Part shown: piece by piece, positions 31,487 through 42,332 of the stretch | How the letters are laid out: each line of letters opens with the position of its first letter | How positions within the stretch are numbered: the stretch's first letter is position 1 | Assembly (NCBI RefSeq): GCF_001050035.1 | Contig: NZ_CVTA01000006.1 | Coordinates: 1 to 64,000 of the forward strand | Source of the DNA: Mycolicibacterium komanii | GTDB lineage: Bacteria > Actinomycetota > Actinomycetes > Mycobacteriales > Mycobacteriaceae | DNA length: 64,000 nucleotides | Direction: 5' to 3' | The notes under the pieces: model-generated | Database searches by the model: none | What the model saw: only the letters and a program-made list of their open reading frames with translations | Told to the model about the DNA's origin: nothing | Program-made: the position numbers and the translations under genes

Positions 31487-31886
31487 CGCCGGCACACGCC
31501 GCAAACAGCTGTACGCCGCGCTCGGTACCGGCGCCGTACTGGCTGGCGCACTGACCTACATCGGCATAGCCGACCCGCACCGCCAGAATTCCGTCTTCCC
31601 GGCATGCCCATTCAAGGCGATCACCGGGTGGAACTGCCCCGCGTGCGGCGGCCTGCGCATGACGCACGACCTTCTGCACGGCGACTTCGCCGCTGCGGTC
31701 GTCGACAACGTCTACCTACTCGTGGGGCTCCCACTCCTGCTGACCTGCCTTCTGGTCAGGTGGCGCCAAAGCAAACCGTTGATGACCACACAAATGACCA
31801 TCGTGATTGTCGTCTCGGCGCTGACCTGGACAGTGGTGCGCAACCTCCCCGGATTCCCGCTGGTCCCGACGATTCTCGACGGGTGA
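31476..31886 (+). CDS. DUF2752 membrane protein (Rv1616-like)
   Basis: The product has 136 residues with three hydrophobic segments at about 11-30, 75-92 and 104-121. The family signature is FPACPFKAITGWNCPACGGLRMTHDLLHGDF, with cysteines 44, 54 and 57. The function of the family is unknown. The close cysteines suggest metal binding or a redox site at the membrane face. It overlaps the TM2 gene, so the two are probably translated together. Fifty bp separate it from gltB. Confidence 0.8.
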   Translation: MAPSAGTRRKQLYAALGTGAVLAGALTYIGIADPHRQNSVFPACPFKAITGWNCPACGGLRMTHDLLHGDFAAAVVDNVYLLVGLPLLLTCLLVRWRQSKPLMTTQMTIVIVVSALTWTVVRNLPGFPLVPTILDG

Positions 31887-31900
31887 GGCCATAACTGCAC

Positions 31901-31909
31901 TGATACAAT
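31901..31909 (+). promoter_or_regulatory. Extended -10 promoter candidate for gltBD
   Basis: TGA-TACAAT is an extended -10 hexamer 27 bp before the first gltB ATG. No clear -35 is visible, and no GlnR-type repeat was recognised. Confidence 0.42.
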
Positions 31910-31936
31910 CGGCTGCGGGCCGGTGCAGTCCCGGAC

Positions 31937-34900
31937 ATGAACTCTTCCGGACTGCGAAGGTGCCTCTCGATGCTCTTCTCGGCATTCCCCGAACCTCAGG
32001 GTCTCTACGACCCAGCCAATGAAGCTGACTCCTGTGGTGTCGCCATGGTCGCCGATATCCAGGGCCGACGCTCCCACTCCATCGTCGCCGACGGGCTGAC
32101 CGCCCTCGAGCACCTCGACCATCGCGGAGCCGCGGGCGCCGAGACCAACAGCGGTGACGGCGCCGGCATCCTCATCCAACTGCCCGTCGAACTGCTCCGC
32201 GCAGTCGTCGACTTCGACCTCCCGGCCCCCGCACTCGACGGGAGCAACACCTTCGCCGCGGGCATCTGCTTCATGCCGCAGGAGCCCGCGGCCCGCGCCG
32301 CCGCCCGCGAAACCGTCGAGGCCATCGCCGACGACGAGGGGCTCAAGGTCCTCGGCTGGCGTGTCCTTCCGATCGACCCTCTCGGCGCCGACCTCGGCGC
32401 GACGGCATTGGGCTGCATGCCACACATGGAGCAGCTGTTCGTCACCTCGACCAGCGACGTCGGCGGCGTCGACCTCGACCGTCGCGTCTATCCGCTCCGC
32501 AAACGCGCCGAGCGCGAAGGCGTCTACTTCCCTTCGCTTTCCAGCCGCACCATGGCGTACAAGGGCATGCTGACCACAAAGCAACTGCCCCAATACTTTC
32601 CGGATCTGCGCGACGAACGCTGCCGCAGCGCCATCGCGATCGTGCACAGCCGCTTCTCGACGAACACCTTCCCGTCGTGGCCCCTGGCACACCCGTTCCG
32701 CTTCGTCGCCCACAACGGCGAGATCAACACCGTCCGCGGCAACCGCAACCGCATGCGCGCCCGCGAGGCGATGCTCGCCAGCGCCAACATCCCCGGCGAC
32801 CTCACCCGCGTGTTCCCGATCTGCACGCCGGACGCCTCCGACTCCGCCTCCTTCGACGAGGTGCTCGAACTGCTGCACCTCGGCGGCCGCAGCCTTCCCC
32901 ATGCCGTCCTGATGATGATCCCGGAGGCCTGGGAGAACGCCACCACCATGGACGACGCCGAGCGCGCCTTCTGGCAGTTCCACGCCTCGCTGATGGAGCC
33001 CTGGGACGGTCCCGCCTGCGTCACCTTCACCGACGGCACACTCGTTGGCGCAGTGTTGGACCGCAACGGATTACGCCCCGGCCGGTGGTGGCGCACGATC
33101 GATGACCGCATCGTCCTCGCCAGCGAGAGCGGCGTCCTCGACGTTCCCTCCGCTCAGATCGTCGCCAAGGGCCGCTTGCAGCCGGGCAAGATGTTCCTCG
33201 TCGACACGGCCGCGGGTCGCATCGTCTCCGACGACGAGATCAAGGCGGACCTCTCGGCACAGGAGTCGTACGGCGAGTGGCTGCACGCCGGCCTGCTCGA
33301 CATCGCCACCCTGCCCGACCGCACCCGCGTCCAGCCCAATCACGACAACGTCGTCAAGCGCCAGATCGCCTTCGGCTACACCGAAGAAGACCTGCGCGTG
33401 CTGCTCACACCGATGGCTGCCTCCGGGGCAGAACCGCTCGGCTCCATGGGCACCGACACTCCCGCCGCTGTGCTCTCACAACGCTCACGACTGCTCTACG
33501 ACTACTTCGTCGAGCTCTTCGCCCAGGTGACCAACCCGCCGCTGGATGCCATCCGCGAGGAGATCGTCACCTCGATGGCCCGCATCATGGGCCCCGAGCA
33601 GAACCTGCTCGAACCGTCGGCCGCATCATGTCGCCAGATCGTGCTGCGCTGGCCGGTTCTCGACAACGACGAACTCAACAAGATCGTCCACATCAACGAC
33701 GACGGCGAACACCCCGGCCTGCGCACCACGGTGCTCAAGGCCCTCTACGACGTCGAACGCGGCGGCGAAGGCCTTGCCGAGGCGCTCGAAGACTTGCGCA
33801 CCAAAGCCTGCGAAGCGATCGCCAAAGGCGCTCGCACCCTTGTCATCTCCGATCGCGACTCCGACCACCGGCGCGCGCCCATCCCATCGCTGCTGGCCGT
33901 CTCAGCCGTGCACCACCATCTCGTGCGCACCAAGGAACGCACCACGGTCGCGCTCGTCGTCGAGAGTGGCGACGCCCGCGAGGTCCACCACATCGCCATG
34001 CTCATCGGCTTCGGCGCCGCCGCGGTCAACCCGTACCTCGCGTTCGAGTCGATCGAAGACCTTGTCCGCGAAGGCGAACTCACCGGCATCGAACCCGCCG
34101 CCGCCGTGCGCAACTACTGCAAGGCCCTCGGCAAGGGCGTGATGAAGGTGATGAGCAAGATGGGCATCTCCACCGTCGCCTCCTACACCGCCGCGCAGGT
34201 CTTCGAGGCCGTCGGCATCGACAAGGCCGTCATCGACGAGTACTTCACCGGCACCCCGAGCCAACTCGGCGGCGTCGGCCTCGACGTCATCGCCGAGGAG
34301 GTCAAACAACGGCACCGCCGGGCCTACCCCGAGAACCCGACCGAGCGCGTCCACCGACGCCTCGAGGTCGGCGGCGAGTACGCGTTCCGTCGGGAAGGCG
34401 AACTGCACCTGTTCACCCCCGAAGTGGTGTTCCTGCTGCAGCATTCGACCCGCACCGCCCGCTACGACGTCTTTCAGGCCTACACCGACGAGGTGGACCG
34501 CCTCTCCCGCGAAGGCGGAACCCTGCGAGGCATGTTCGATTTCAAGAAGGTCCGGCCCCCGGTGCCGCTCGACGAAGTCGAGCCCGTCGAAGAGATCGTC
34601 AAGCGCTTCAACACGGGCGCGATGAGCTACGGCTCCATCTCGGCCGAAGCGCACGCGACGATGGCGATCGCGATGAACAACCTCGGCGGCCGCTCGAACT
34701 CGGGGGAGGGCGGCGAGGACACCGACCGGCTCTACGACCCCAAGCGCCGCAGCGCCGTCAAGCAGGTCGCCTCCGGCCGCTTCGGCGTCACCAGCGACTA
34801 CCTGGTCAATGCGACGGACATCCAGATCAAAATGGCGCAGGGCGCGAAACCCGGTGAAGGCGGCCAACTCCCGGGCTTCAAGGTGTACCCGAACATCGCC

Positions 34901-36511
34901 AAGACGCGGCACTCCACGCCGGGAGTCGGCCTCATCTCGCCGCCGCCGCACCACGACATCTACTCCATCGAGGATCTGGCCCAGCTGATCCACGACCTGA
35001 AGAACGCCAACGACCAGGCGCGCATCCACGTCAAGCTTGTCAGCAGCGTCGGCGTCGGCACGGTCGCCGCCGGTGTGTCCAAGGCCCACGCTGACGTCGT
35101 GCTGATCTCCGGCTACGACGGCGGTACCGGCGCCGCGCCGCTGACGAGCCTCAAGCATGCCGGCGTGCCGTGGGAGATCGGGCTCGCCGAGACGCAGCAG
35201 ACGCTGATGCTCAACGGCTTACGCGACCGCATCACCGTCCAGTGCGACGGCGGCATGCGCACCGCGCGCGACGTCATCGTCGCTGCGCTGCTCGGCGCCG
35301 AGGAGTACGGCTTCGCGACCGCCCCGCTGATCGTCTCGGGCTGCATCATGATGCGCGTCTGCCACCTCGACACCTGCCCGGTCGGCGTCGCCACCCAGAA
35401 CCCGGAACTGCGCGCCCGATTCACCGGTAAACCCGAGTTCGTCGAGAACTTCTTCCGCTTCATCGCCGAGGACATCCGTAAGTACCTGGCGGAGCTCGGC
35501 TTCCGCAGCCTCGACGAGGTGATCGGGCACGCCGAGCTGCTGGACACCGACAAAGGCGTCGCGCACTGGAAGAGCCAGGGCCTGGACCTGTCGCCGATTT
35601 TCGCGGTGCCTCAGGACGGGCATACCGGCGAACCCACGCCGCGCCGCAAGATCCGCGAGCAGTACCACGCGCTGGACCAGGCCCTCGACCAGACGCTCAT
35701 TCAGCTCGCGGAGGGCGCGCTCGAGGACGCCCATCCGGTCCGACTCGAACTGCCCATCCGTAACGTCAACCGGACCGTCGGCACGCTGCTGGGCTCCGAG
35801 GTGACCCGCCGTTACGGCGCCCAGGGCCTGCCAGACGGCACCATCCACATCACCCTGACCGGATCCGCCGGCCAGTCGCTCGGCGCGTTCCTGCCGCCCG
35901 GCGTCACCCTGGAACTCGTCGGCGACGCCAACGATTACGTCGGAAAGGGGTTGTCCGGTGGCCGGATCGTCGTGCGACCGCCGGACGACGTGTTGTTCCT
36001 CGCCGAGGACAACGTGATCGCCGGCAACACATTGCTGTTCGGCGCGACGTCCGGCGAGGTGTATCTGCGTGGCCGTGCCGGAGAACGCTTCGCCGCCCGC
36101 AACTCCGGTGCGCTGACCGTCGTCGAGGGCGTCGGCGATCACGCGTGCGAGTACATGACCGGCGGCCGGGTGGTGGTCCTCGGTAAGACCGGTCGCAACA
36201 TGGCCGCGGGCATGTCCGGCGGCATCGCATTCGTCCTCGGCCTGGACCCCCGACGGGTCAACACCGAGATGGTCGAGCTGCAGCGGCTGGACCCGGAAGA
36301 TCTCGCCTGGCTGCGGGAGGTGATCTCGCGGCACGCGCAGTACACCGGCAGCAGCCTGGCCACGTCCGTGCTCTCCGACTGGCCCAGGCGCAGCACCCAG
36401 TTCACCAAGATCATGCCCCGCGACTACCAGCGCGTCCTGGAAGCCACACTCACCGCCAAGCGGGAGGGACGCGACGTCGACACTGCGATCATGGAGGCCA
36501 GCCGTGGCTGA
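31937..36511 (+). CDS. gltB: Glutamate synthase large subunit GltB
   Basis: The product has 1524 residues. It is the NADPH-GOGAT large chain, converting glutamine and 2-oxoglutarate to two glutamates with GltD. Domain order: type II glutaminase with nucleophile Cys33 in [10 protein letters not shown], central domain, FMN/[3Fe-4S] synthase domain ([25 protein letters not shown] and [17 protein letters not shown]), and a C-terminal beta-helix GXGXG domain (GGRIVVRPP and [11 protein letters not shown]). The ATG at 31937 precedes a second at 31970 ([11 protein letters not shown]). The short N-terminal segment would be removed to expose Cys, so either start is possible. It overlaps gltD by 8 bp. 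Confidence 0.97.
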   Translation: MNSSGLRRCLSMLFSAFPEPQGLYDPANEADSCGVAMVADIQGRRSHSIVADGLTALEHLDHRGAAGAETNSGDGAGILIQLPVELLRAVVDFDLPAPALDGSNTFAAGICFMPQEPAARAAARETVEAIADDEGLKVLGWRVLPIDPLGADLGATALGCMPHMEQLFVTSTSDVGGVDLDRRVYPLRKRAEREGVYFPSLSSRTMAYKGMLTTKQLPQYFPDLRDERCRSAIAIVHSRFSTNTFPSWPLAHPFRFVAHNGEINTVRGNRNRMRAREAMLASANIPGDLTRVFPICTPDASDSASFDEVLELLHLGGRSLPHAVLMMIPEAWENATTMDDAERAFWQFHASLMEPWDGPACVTFTDGTLVGAVLDRNGLRPGRWWRTIDDRIVLASESGVLDVPSAQIVAKGRLQPGKMFLVDTAAGRIVSDDEIKADLSAQESYGEWLHAGLLDIATLPDRTRVQPNHDNVVKRQIAFGYTEEDLRVLLTPMAASGAEPLGSMGTDTPAAVLSQRSRLLYDYFVELFAQVTNPPLDAIREEIVTSMARIMGPEQNLLEPSAASCRQIVLRWPVLDNDELNKIVHINDDGEHPGLRTTVLKALYDVERGGEGLAEALEDLRTKACEAIAKGARTLVISDRDSDHRRAPIPSLLAVSAVHHHLVRTKERTTVALVVESGDAREVHHIAMLIGFGAAAVNPYLAFESIEDLVREGELTGIEPAAAVRNYCKALGKGVMKVMSKMGISTVASYTAAQVFEAVGIDKAVIDEYFTGTPSQLGGVGLDVIAEEVKQRHRRAYPENPTERVHRRLEVGGEYAFRREGELHLFTPEVVFLLQHSTRTARYDVFQAYTDEVDRLSREGGTLRGMFDFKKVRPPVPLDEVEPVEEIVKRFNTGAMSYGSISAEAHATMAIAMNNLGGRSNSGEGGEDTDRLYDPKRRSAVKQVASGRFGVTSDYLVNATDIQIKMAQGAKPGEGGQLPGFKVYPNIAKTRHSTPGVGLISPPPHHDIYSIEDLAQLIHDLKNANDQARIHVKLVSSVGVGTVAAGVSKAHADVVLISGYDGGTGAAPLTSLKHAGVPWEIGLAETQQTLMLNGLRDRITVQCDGGMRTARDVIVAALLGAEEYGFATAPLIVSGCIMMRVCHLDTCPVGVATQNPELRARFTGKPEFVENFFRFIAEDIRKYLAELGFRSLDEVIGHAELLDTDKGVAHWKSQGLDLSPIFAVPQDGHTGEPTPRRKIREQYHALDQALDQTLIQLAEGALEDAHPVRLELPIRNVNRTVGTLLGSEVTRRYGAQGLPDGTIHITLTGSAGQSLGAFLPPGVTLELVGDANDYVGKGLSGGRIVVRPPDDVLFLAEDNVIAGNTLLFGATSGEVYLRGRAGERFAARNSGALTVVEGVGDHACEYMTGGRVVVLGKTGRNMAAGMSGGIAFVLGLDPRRVNTEMVELQRLDPEDLAWLREVISRHAQYTGSSLATSVLSDWPRRSTQFTKIMPRDYQRVLEATLTAKREGRDVDTAIMEASRG

Positions 36512-38012
36512 TCCCACCGGATTCCTGAGAGTTCCGAAGGTCGAGGCGGCCAAGCGGCCCGTCGACGAACGCGTCGGCGACTGGCGCGAGGTCTACGAAC
36601 AGCAGGACCCGAACCGTCGCGCCGCCGAGGTCTCCCAACAGGCCCGGCGTTGCATGGACTGCGGAATCCCGTTCTGCCACTCCGGAACCGCCGGCTGCCC
36701 ACTGGGCAACCTGATTCCCGAGTGGAACGACCTGGTGCGCCGCGGACGATGGGATGCGGCCAGTGACCGCCTGCACGCCACCAACAACTTCCCGGAGTTC
36801 ACCGGCCGGTTGTGCCCGGCGCCCTGCGAGGCGGCGTGCGTACTGTCGATCTCCGAGGAGCAGACCGGCGGCAGCGTCACGATCAAACGCATCGAGCAGA
36901 CCATCGCCGACCACGCCTGGCACAACGGCATCGTCGAACCGCAACCCGCGGCCATCGCTTCCGGTAAGCGCGTCGCGATCGTCGGCTCCGGCCCGGCGGG
37001 ATTGGCTGCGGCGCAACAGCTCACGCGCGCCGGCCACGAGGTCACCGTTTACGAGCGCGACGACCGCATCGGCGGGCTGATGCGTTACGGCATCCCCGAG
37101 TACAAACTCGAGAAGGCGACCCTGGATCAGCGGCTGGCCCAGATGCGCGCGGAGGGAACGCGTTTCGTCACCGAGACCGAGGTCGGCGTCGACGTGTCCC
37201 TCGAACAACTCCGCGCACAGTACGACGCCGTCGTGCTCGCCGTCGGCGCCTTGCGTGCGCGCGACACCGAGGTCGAGGGTCGTCATCTCAAGGGTGTCCA
37301 CCTCGCGATGGAGCACCTGGTCCTCGCCAACAAGGAGTGCGAGGGCGACGGCCCCAGCGCGATCAGCGCCGAAGGCAAGCACGTCGTGATCATCGGCGGC
37401 GGTGACACCGGTGCCGACTGCCTGGGCACCGCGCATCGGCAGGGCGCGCTGTCGGTCACCCAACTCGACTACAACCCGGAACCGCCCGAGACCCGCGACG
37501 ACTCGCGCACACCGTGGCCGACGTGGCCGCTCGTGCTGCGAACCCGGCTCTCACCCGCGCACGCCGAGGGCGGTCACCGCCGCTACGAGGTCGCCGTCCA
37601 GCGCTTCCTCGGCGACGACACCGGTCACCTCCGTGCGCTCGAGATCGCCGAGGTCAAGGTCGAACGTGACGCCGACGGCCGCCGTGTCATCATCCCGGTC
37701 GGGGAACCGATGGAGATCCCCTGTGAGCTCGCGTTGTTGGCCATCGGTTTCGAGGGCGTTGAACACATGCCGCTGCTCGACGAACTGGGCCTGACCCTCA
37801 ACGGGCGTGGGGCGCTGCCGTGCGGCTCGGACTGGCAGACCGACGCGCCCGGCGTGTTCGTCTGCGGTGACGCGCACCGCGGTGCGTCGTTGATCGTCTG
37901 GGCGATCGCGGAGGGCCGCAGCGCGGCGCACGCGGTCGACACGTATCTGATGGGGGAGTCGGATCTGCCGGCCCCGGTGATCCCGGGCGCACTTCCGCTG
38001 GCCGTCCTCTGA
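36504..38012 (+). CDS. gltD: Glutamate synthase small subunit GltD
   Basis: A 502-residue NADPH-dependent flavoprotein that passes electrons to GltB. The N-terminal iron-sulfur cysteines are in [22 protein letters not shown] and [12 protein letters not shown]. The FAD fold begins [17 protein letters not shown] (near residue 157), and the NADPH fold reads [15 protein letters not shown]. The C-terminal FAD motif is [23 protein letters not shown]. The GTG start at 36504 overlaps the gltB end, so synthesis of the two subunits is coupled. Confidence 0.97.
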   Translation: MADPTGFLRVPKVEAAKRPVDERVGDWREVYEQQDPNRRAAEVSQQARRCMDCGIPFCHSGTAGCPLGNLIPEWNDLVRRGRWDAASDRLHATNNFPEFTGRLCPAPCEAACVLSISEEQTGGSVTIKRIEQTIADHAWHNGIVEPQPAAIASGKRVAIVGSGPAGLAAAQQLTRAGHEVTVYERDDRIGGLMRYGIPEYKLEKATLDQRLAQMRAEGTRFVTETEVGVDVSLEQLRAQYDAVVLAVGALRARDTEVEGRHLKGVHLAMEHLVLANKECEGDGPSAISAEGKHVVIIGGGDTGADCLGTAHRQGALSVTQLDYNPEPPETRDDSRTPWPTWPLVLRTRLSPAHAEGGHRRYEVAVQRFLGDDTGHLRALEIAEVKVERDADGRRVIIPVGEPMEIPCELALLAIGFEGVEHMPLLDELGLTLNGRGALPCGSDWQTDAPGVFVCGDAHRGASLIVWAIAEGRSAAHAVDTYLMGESDLPAPVIPGALPLAVL

Positions 38013-38024
38013 ATCGATAACGAC

Positions 38025-38030
38025 TATGCT
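38025..38030 (+). promoter_or_regulatory. -10 candidate for pyk
   Basis: TATGCT ends 8 nt before the pyk GTG in the 26-bp gap after gltD. This would give a leaderless or nearly leaderless mRNA. No -35 is evident. Confidence 0.4.
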
Positions 38031-38038
38031 CGAGTGTC

Positions 38039-39457
38039 GTGAATAGACGCGGGAAGATCGTCTGCACCCTCGGTCCGGCCACCGCGACCGATGACGCCGT
38101 TCGTGCGCTGGTGGCGGCCGGAATGGACGTCGCACGGCTCAACTTCAGCCACGGCGACTATCCCGATCACGAAGCCAATTACAAACGCGTTCGGTCCGCG
38201 TCCGACGCCACCGGCCGCGCCGTCGGCATCCTCGCCGACCTGCAGGGCCCCAAGATCCGCCTCGGCCGGTTCAAGGACGGCCCCACGTTCTGGGCGGCGG
38301 GGGAGACGGTGCGCATCACCGTCGACGACGTCGAGGGCACCGCGGACCGCGTGTCGACCACGTACAAGCGGCTGGTCGAGGACGCCACGCCGGGGGACCG
38401 AGTCCTGGTCGACGACGGGAACGTCGGGCTGGTCGTCGAGAGCATCGAGGGCAACGACGTCGTCTGCACCGTCACCGAGGGCGGTCCGGTCAGCAACAAC
38501 AAGGGCATGTCGCTGCCCGGGATGAACGTCTCGGCGCCGGCGCTGTCCGAGAAGGACGTCGACGATCTGGAGTTCGCGCTGCGGCTCGGTGTCGACTTCG
38601 TCGCGCTGTCGTTCGTCCGCTCACCGGCCGACATCGAACTCGTGCACGAGGTGATGGACCGGGTCGGACGGCGGGTGCCCGTCATCGCCAAACTCGAAAA
38701 GCCCGAAGCCATCGACAACCTCGAGGCCGTCGTGCTGGCGTTCGACGCCATCATGGTCGCGCGCGGTGACCTCGGTGTGGAGCTGCCGCTCGAGGAAGTT
38801 CCGCTGGTGCAGAAGCGCGCGATCCAAATGGCAAGGGAGAACGCGAAACCCGTCATCGTCGCGACGCAGATGCTGGAGTCGATGATCGAGAACTCGCGGC
38901 CCACCCGGGCCGAGGCCTCCGACGTCGCCAACGCCGTGCTCGACGGCGCCGACGCGGTGATGCTCTCCGGCGAGACGTCCGTGGGCAAGTACCCGCTCGA
39001 GACGGTCAAGACGATGGCCCGCATCATCCATGCGGTCGAGGAGAATTCGGTGGCCGCGCCGCCGCTGACCCACGTGCCCCGGACGAAGCGTGGCGTCATC
39101 TCGTACGCCGCCCGCGACATCGGCGAGCGTCTCGACGCCAAGGCGCTCGTGGCCTACACCCAGTCGGGTGACACCGTGCGCAGGCTCGCGCGGCTGCACA
39201 CCCCGCTGCCGCTGCTGGCGTTCACCTCGCTGCCCGAGGTGCGCAGCCAGCTCGCGCTGAGCTGGGGCACCGAGACGTTCATCGTTCCGCACATCCAGAC
39301 CACCGACGGAATGATCCGCCAGGTCGACAAGTCGCTGCTCGAGCTCGGCCGCTACAAGCGCGGCGATCTGGTGGTCGTCATCGCCGGTATCCCGCCGGGC
39401 ACAGTGGGATCCACGAACCTGATCCATGTGCACAGGATCGGCGAGGACGACGTGTGA
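38039..39457 (+). CDS. pyk: Pyruvate kinase
   Basis: The product has 472 residues. It makes pyruvate and ATP from phosphoenolpyruvate and ADP at the end of glycolysis. Motifs: RGKIVCTLGPAT at the start, ARLNFSHGDY, LADLQGPKIRLG, the signature VIAKLEKPEAID, MVARGDLGVELP, ATQMLESMI and VMLSGETSVGKYP, then the C-terminal allosteric domain. The start is the GTG at 38039. It ends in a GTGA overlap with tesB. Confidence 0.97.
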   Translation: MNRRGKIVCTLGPATATDDAVRALVAAGMDVARLNFSHGDYPDHEANYKRVRSASDATGRAVGILADLQGPKIRLGRFKDGPTFWAAGETVRITVDDVEGTADRVSTTYKRLVEDATPGDRVLVDDGNVGLVVESIEGNDVVCTVTEGGPVSNNKGMSLPGMNVSAPALSEKDVDDLEFALRLGVDFVALSFVRSPADIELVHEVMDRVGRRVPVIAKLEKPEAIDNLEAVVLAFDAIMVARGDLGVELPLEEVPLVQKRAIQMARENAKPVIVATQMLESMIENSRPTRAEASDVANAVLDGADAVMLSGETSVGKYPLETVKTMARIIHAVEENSVAAPPLTHVPRTKRGVISYAARDIGERLDAKALVAYTQSGDTVRRLARLHTPLPLLAFTSLPEVRSQLALSWGTETFIVPHIQTTDGMIRQVDKSLLELGRYKRGDLVVVIAGIPPGTVGSTNLIHVHRIGEDDV

Positions 39458-40314
39458 CGGCGGACTTCGACGAGCTGCTCGAGATACTCCGCCTCCGCCA
39501 GATCGCCGACGACATCTACCTCGGCTCGCATCCCAGCAAGAACCCCGTGCGGACCTTCGGCGGGCAGATGATGGCCCAGTCGTTCGTGGCGGCCGGGCGC
39601 AGCCTGAAACACCCGACGCCGCCGAGTGCGATGTCGGCTCACTTCATCGCCGGAGGTGATCCGGAGAAGGATCTCGAGTACCACGTGGTGCGGCTCCGCG
39701 ACGAACGCCGCTTCGCCAACCGTCGCGTCGACGTCATCCAGGACGGTGAGCTGCTGACCACGGCGATGGTGTCGTTCCTGGCCGGCGGCCGCAGCCTCGA
39801 GCACGCGATCACGCCACCGGACCTACCGGACCCGGAGTCGCTGCCGCCGGTGGACGATCTGCTGCGCGGCTACGAGGACGTCGTCCCGCACTTCGTCAAC
39901 GCCTTGCGGCCGATCGAGTGGCGCTACACCAACGATCCGAGCTGGGTGATGCGCGACAAGGGTGAGAAGCTGCCGCACAACCGGGTGTGGATGAAGGCGC
40001 TCGGCCAGATGCCCGACGACCCGGTGCTGCACGCGGCCGCGCTGGTGTACTCGTCGGACACCACCGTGCTCGACTCGATCATCACCACCCACGGCCTGTC
40101 CTGGGGCTACGACCGGATCTTCGCGGTCACGACCAACCACTCCGTGTGGTTCCACCGGCCGGTGCGCTTTGACGAATGGCTGTTGTACTCCACCGCCTCA
40201 CCCGTGGCCGCCGATTCCCGCGGCCTGGGCACCGGCCACTTCTTCGACCGGTCCGGTCAGCCGGTCGCCACCGTGGTGCAGGAGGGGATCGTCAAGTACT
40301 TCCCGCCGCGCTGA
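39454..40314 (+). CDS. tesB: Acyl-CoA thioesterase II TesB
   Basis: A 286-residue double hot-dog thioesterase that hydrolyses acyl-CoA to fatty acid and CoA. Features: VRTFGGQMMAQSFVAAGR and SAHFIAGGD in the first hot-dog, RRFANRRVDVIQDGE, and the second-domain Asp/Thr/Gln-type active site region SDTTVLDSIITTHG with FHRPVRFDEWLLY. The GTG at 39454 overlaps the pyk stop. Position and sequence match tesB1. It meets the convergent DUF4190 gene with no gap. Confidence 0.93.
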   Translation: MTADFDELLEILRLRQIADDIYLGSHPSKNPVRTFGGQMMAQSFVAAGRSLKHPTPPSAMSAHFIAGGDPEKDLEYHVVRLRDERRFANRRVDVIQDGELLTTAMVSFLAGGRSLEHAITPPDLPDPESLPPVDDLLRGYEDVVPHFVNALRPIEWRYTNDPSWVMRDKGEKLPHNRVWMKALGQMPDDPVLHAAALVYSSDTTVLDSIITTHGLSWGYDRIFAVTTNHSVWFHRPVRFDEWLLYSTASPVAADSRGLGTGHFFDRSGQPVATVVQEGIVKYFPPR

Positions 40315-40845
40315 TCACGGCGTCGGCGTCAGGGTGACGTCGAACTGGTCCTCCACGCGCTGCTGAAACTGCTCGGAGCACTGCTGCACCGCGTCCTGGT
40401 CGTTGCCCGCGCGCGAGATGCAGTCGATGTAGTCGGTGCCGCCCACCTCGTTGAAACCCCAGACGGCGAGCCAGATGACCACGATGGCCTCGATGATGCT
40501 CAAGATCCCGAGCACGATGCCGGCCATGGCGACCCCGCCATTCGTGGCCTCACCTCGTTTGGCCCTCTGCCATCCGATGACGCCAAGGATGACGGCGACG
40601 ACGCCGAGGACGATGCCGCCGAAGACGGAGAGCAGCGCGATGATCGCGACGACCAGGGCGGCGATGCCGATGCCGTTCTTCGGCGCGTTCGTCGGCGGGG
40701 GATATGCGTAACCCTGCGGCGGAGCCTGCGGATAGCCGCCGGGGTAGGCGCCGTACTGAGGCTGTTGCGGAGGAGGCGGCGGGGGTGGCTGCTGTGACGG
40801 CGGCGGCGTTTGCGGAGGCGTCTGGGGCTGTTCCGGCTCGCTCAT
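40315..40845 (-). CDS. DUF4190 membrane protein with Pro-rich N-terminus, coupled to cydC
   Basis: The product has 176 residues. About 60 Pro/Gln/Tyr-rich residues are followed by two membrane helices (about 60-90 and 102-128) in a DUF4190 pattern (IGIAALVVAIIALLSVFGGIVLGVVAVILG and IGWQRAKRGEATNGGVAMAGIVLG). A short external domain has two cysteines (YIDCISRAG and VQQCSEQF). The ATG at 40845 overlaps the cydC stop (ATGA), so it is the last gene of the cytochrome bd operon. The function is unknown. The paired cysteines and the coupling hint at a link to bd oxidase assembly, which is inference. Confidence 0.75.
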   Translation of the reverse strand: MSEPEQPQTPPQTPPPSQQPPPPPPPQQPQYGAYPGGYPQAPPQGYAYPPPTNAPKNGIGIAALVVAIIALLSVFGGIVLGVVAVILGVIGWQRAKRGEATNGGVAMAGIVLGILSIIEAIVVIWLAVWGFNEVGGTDYIDCISRAGNDQDAVQQCSEQFQQRVEDQFDVTLTPTP

Positions 40846-42332
40846 GCCGAGGAGGTTACTCCGCGACCAGCGAGAATGAGGGTAGGACACTCAAGCTGGC
40901 CGGGTAGATGATGCGTGGCGACGACGACCGTGCGGTCGGCGGCGAACAGCGCGCCCGGCGTGAGTAGGTCGACCAGAATCCGGTCGGAATCCACGGCGTC
41001 GAGGTGCTCGGTGGGTTCGTCGAGCAACACCGTCGGCGCGCTACAGAGCAACGCGCGCGCCAGCAGCAGGCGCCTGCGCTGCCCGGCGGATACAGCGGCT
41101 GCCCCGCCGGTGAGCACGGTGGCCAACCCCTGCGGCAGCGCGTCGAGCCAGTCGCCGAGACCGACCCGCCGCAATGCGGCCCGTATCTCGTCGTCGCTCG
41201 CATCGCCGCGTGCCACCAACATGTTGTCGCGCACCGTGGTGGCGAACAGGTGGGCATCCTCGGCGAGAAAGACCGCGGTCGGATCGCGTTCGGCGATCGA
41301 CAGCAACAGCGTCGTCTTGCCCGATCCGCTGGGGCCGACGACCGCCAGTCGGTCGCCGGCCACCAGCGATACCTCCGGAACGGTCGGCCGCTCACGCGTG
41401 GAGCCGATCGGATCGGTGATCTCGGCGAGTCGGCGGGCCGCGATGCGTGACCGGGTGAGCTGCACGGCAGCGGCCGGCAGTGCGGCGCTCGCTTCGAAAG
41501 CAGACAGCGGCAGCAGCATCAGGATCGCGAGCGTCGTCGGTGCGACCGAGTCGGCGATGCCGATCGCCGCGATGACGGCACCGAGCACACTGGCGCCGAT
41601 CGCCGCGGTCGACGCCGCGGCGGCCATCGCGGCGGGCGCCGCCGCCTGGTCGGTGGCCCGTCCCCAGTCGCGGTGCCGACGCTCGGCCTGGGCGAGCACG
41701 GCGTCGAGTCGGCCGCCGACACGGAGCTCCGGCGCATGCTCGAGGGCGCGCATCACCGCCACGTCACGCCCCGAATGGTGTTGGGTCGCAGCCTCTTCTG
41801 TTGCCTCGGCGGCGCGGGCGGCTAACACCGGCGCGATGACGCCCGCGATCAGCAGGCACAGCGCCAGCACGACCGCCGCCTCGAGGGAGATCAGCCCGAT
41901 CCCCACCACGGCCGCGACCCCCAAGACGGCGGCGACGGCGATCGGCAACACCGCCCGCACCAGGACGTCGGCGAGGTCGTCGACCGACGCGCCGAACCGG
42001 GCCACCAGCTCGCCGCTGGGCATCCGCATCGCGGTGTCCGCTGGCGCGTCCGCCATGCGCCGGTACAGCGACTCTCGGGTGTCCGCCGCCGACCGCAGCG
42101 CGGTGTCATGCGCCGCCAGCCGCTGGCAGTAACCGAGGACGCCGCGGGAGATGCCGAGCGCGCGCACGGCCACCACCGCGACGGTGAGGTCGAGCACGGG
42201 AGGCATCTGCCATGCCCTCGTGATCAGCCACGCCGAGATCGCGGCCAGCGCCAGCGCGCTGCCCAGTGACAGCACCCCGAGGAGTATCGCGAGCGACAGT
42301 CGCCCCATCCGAGCCCTCAGCAACTCACGCAT
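40842..42332 (-). CDS. cydC: Thiol/haem ABC exporter subunit CydC
   Basis: The product has 496 residues: a six-helix ABC exporter domain (about 1-290) then an ATPase. Walker A is GPSGSGKTT, the signature is degenerate (VSAGQRRRL), and Walker B is TVLLDEPTEHLD. LAAISAWLITRAWQMPPVLDL and RGVLGYCQRLAAHD are typical of CydC. With CydD it exports reductant (cysteine or glutathione in E. coli) needed for cytochrome bd assembly. It overlaps cydD by 8 bp. Assignment of C versus D follows the order of the M. tuberculosis operon. Confidence 0.92.
   Translation of the reverse strand: MRELLRARMGRLSLAILLGVLSLGSALALAAISAWLITRAWQMPPVLDLTVAVVAVRALGISRGVLGYCQRLAAHDTALRSAADTRESLYRRMADAPADTAMRMPSGELVARFGASVDDLADVLVRAVLPIAVAAVLGVAAVVGIGLISLEAAVVLALCLLIAGVIAPVLAARAAEATEEAATQHHSGRDVAVMRALEHAPELRVGGRLDAVLAQAERRHRDWGRATDQAAAPAAMAAAASTAAIGASVLGAVIAAIGIADSVAPTTLAILMLLPLSAFEASAALPAAAVQLTRSRIAARRLAEITDPIGSTRERPTVPEVSLVAGDRLAVVGPSGSGKTTLLLSIAERDPTAVFLAEDAHLFATTVRDNMLVARGDASDDEIRAALRRVGLGDWLDALPQGLATVLTGGAAAVSAGQRRRLLLARALLCSAPTVLLDEPTEHLDAVDSDRILVDLLTPGALFAADRTVVVATHHLPGQLECPTLILAGRGVTSSA

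Noticed and set aside
31887..31936. Possible riboswitch or leader RNA before gltB
   Set aside because: The gap is only 50 bp and shows an extended -10 but no conserved aptamer pairing.
33277..35158. Long alternative frames of 400-530 codons inside gltB
   Set aside because: They are GC-rich shadows. The gltB frame contains every expected domain and motif through these positions, while the alternatives are Arg/Pro-rich with no recognisable domain.
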